Positions 16,885 through 17,143 of a stretch of DNA of 17,143 bases are shown here, in pieces (within the stretch, counting starts at the first letter, position 1; the number at the start of each line of letters is the position of its first letter). Made by a program: the position numbers and the translations under genes. Origin of the DNA: Salinisphaera sp. UBA1666 (lineage in GTDB: Bacteria > Pseudomonadota > Gammaproteobacteria > Nevskiales > Salinisphaeraceae); the NCBI GenBank assembly GCA_002320455.1, contig DCKU01000191.1, forward strand, positions 1-17,143, given 5' to 3'. The notes below the pieces were generated by a model that was given only the letters and a program-made list of their open reading frames with translations, was not told where the DNA came from and searched no databases.

Positions 16885-16910
16885 CCACGGCCCGTCATGA
16901 CGGGCCGTGG
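16885..16910. other. perfect 26-bp palindrome after lysC
   Basis: CCACGGCCCGTC (16885-16896) pairs with GACGGGCCGTGG (16899-16910) around AT. It lies 49 nt after the lysC stop and would make a very stable hairpin. No T run follows on either strand; the plus side continues TAGTAACCC. It may stabilise the lysC message, assist non-canonical termination or bind a dimeric protein. Confidence 0.5.
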
Positions 16911-16942
16911 TAGTAACCCAAAGAAAAAACGAACGAAAAGAC

Positions 16943-16971
16943 TTGTGTCATAAAGGCGTCGGCGGTACATT
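16943..16971 (+). promoter_or_regulatory. candidate promoter of tRNA-Ser
   Basis: TTGTGT (16943-16948) and TACATT (16966-16971) are separated by 17 bp and followed by a GC-rich ACGCGC discriminator, the style of stable-RNA promoters. The start would be near 16978, about 120 nt before the tRNA. The intervening leader contains no ORF I can support. Confidence 0.4.
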
Positions 16972-17099
16972 ACGCGCTCTTGATTGATCGCGGACGCACA
17001 CGAGCCCCGCCGATTTGATAGTCGCTTTGTTCGACGAATCGACGCAAAGGGCTGGGTTAGGCCTTTCGCGTTGAATCAGGCAACGATTGTCAGTCAATC

Positions 17100-17143
17100 G
17101 GAGAGGTGGCCGAGCGGTCGAAGGCGCTCCCCTGCTAAGGGAG
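17100..17143 (+). tRNA. tRNA-Ser (anticodon GCT), 5' part only
   Basis: The 5' half is nearly identical to E. coli tRNA-Ser(GCU). The acceptor strand GGAGAGG is at 17100-17106, then TGGCCGAGCGG and the long D loop, then anticodon stem CTCCC/GGGAG (17127-17131 with 17139-17143) with loop CTGCTAA and anticodon GCT at 17134-17136. The window ends exactly at the 3' side of the anticodon stem, so the variable arm, T arm and 3' end are not seen. The location downstream of lysC/alaS is conserved in Pseudomonas and E. coli. Confidence 0.93.

Noticed and set aside
16885..16910. Rho-independent terminator for lysC
   Set aside because: The hairpin is excellent but no T run follows on either strand, so I list it as a palindrome only.

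Overview
The window is GC-rich bacterial chromosome carrying conserved housekeeping genes in a gammaproteobacterial order. The blocks tRNA-Gln/prs/rplY/pth/ychF/tRNA-Met and pncC/recA/recX/alaS/lysC/tRNA-Ser resemble the corresponding Pseudomonas and E. coli neighbourhoods. The high GC content, the acidic tail on ribosomal protein L25 and the acidic bias of several proteins suggest a salt-adapted gammaproteobacterium, perhaps close to Salinisphaera. The class is a confident inference; the genus is a guess from the sequence alone. No phage, CRISPR or intact insertion sequence is visible.

Left block (1-3919, all +): tRNA-Gln(TTG), ribose-phosphate diphosphokinase (prs), ribosomal protein L25/CTC (rplY), peptidyl-tRNA hydrolase (pth), the ribosome-associated ATPase YchF, then tRNA-Met(CAT) from its own strong promoter. 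The tRNA-Met trailer is structured and ends in a textbook intrinsic terminator (4004-4029). These genes link nucleotide precursor supply, the ribosome and recycling of peptidyl-tRNA.

Second block (4104-6025, +): an ABC1/UbiB-like atypical kinase and a DUF2505 protein, overlapping by 4 nt and so probably translationally coupled.

Intergenic island (6026-7038): about 1 kb lies between the convergent ends of the DUF2505 gene and mutS. I see no credible gene in it. It holds two inverted copies of a roughly 90-bp repeat. One copy is interrupted by a 266-bp element with its own 30-bp terminal inverted repeats. Between the copies lie several stable foldbacks, including a three-way junction. This is the most unusual part of the window.

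DNA-repair block: mutS is on the minus strand (7039-9654). It is divergent from pncC, thpR, recA and recX (9759-12504, +), which are tightly packed. A small MTH1187/YqgV-type thiamine-binding-like gene follows, then alaS and lysC. A tRNA-Ser(GCT) gene begins at 17100 and is cut by the window end. csrA, which sits next to alaS or lysC in E. coli and Pseudomonas, is absent here. No canonical LexA box was found upstream of recA or pncC.
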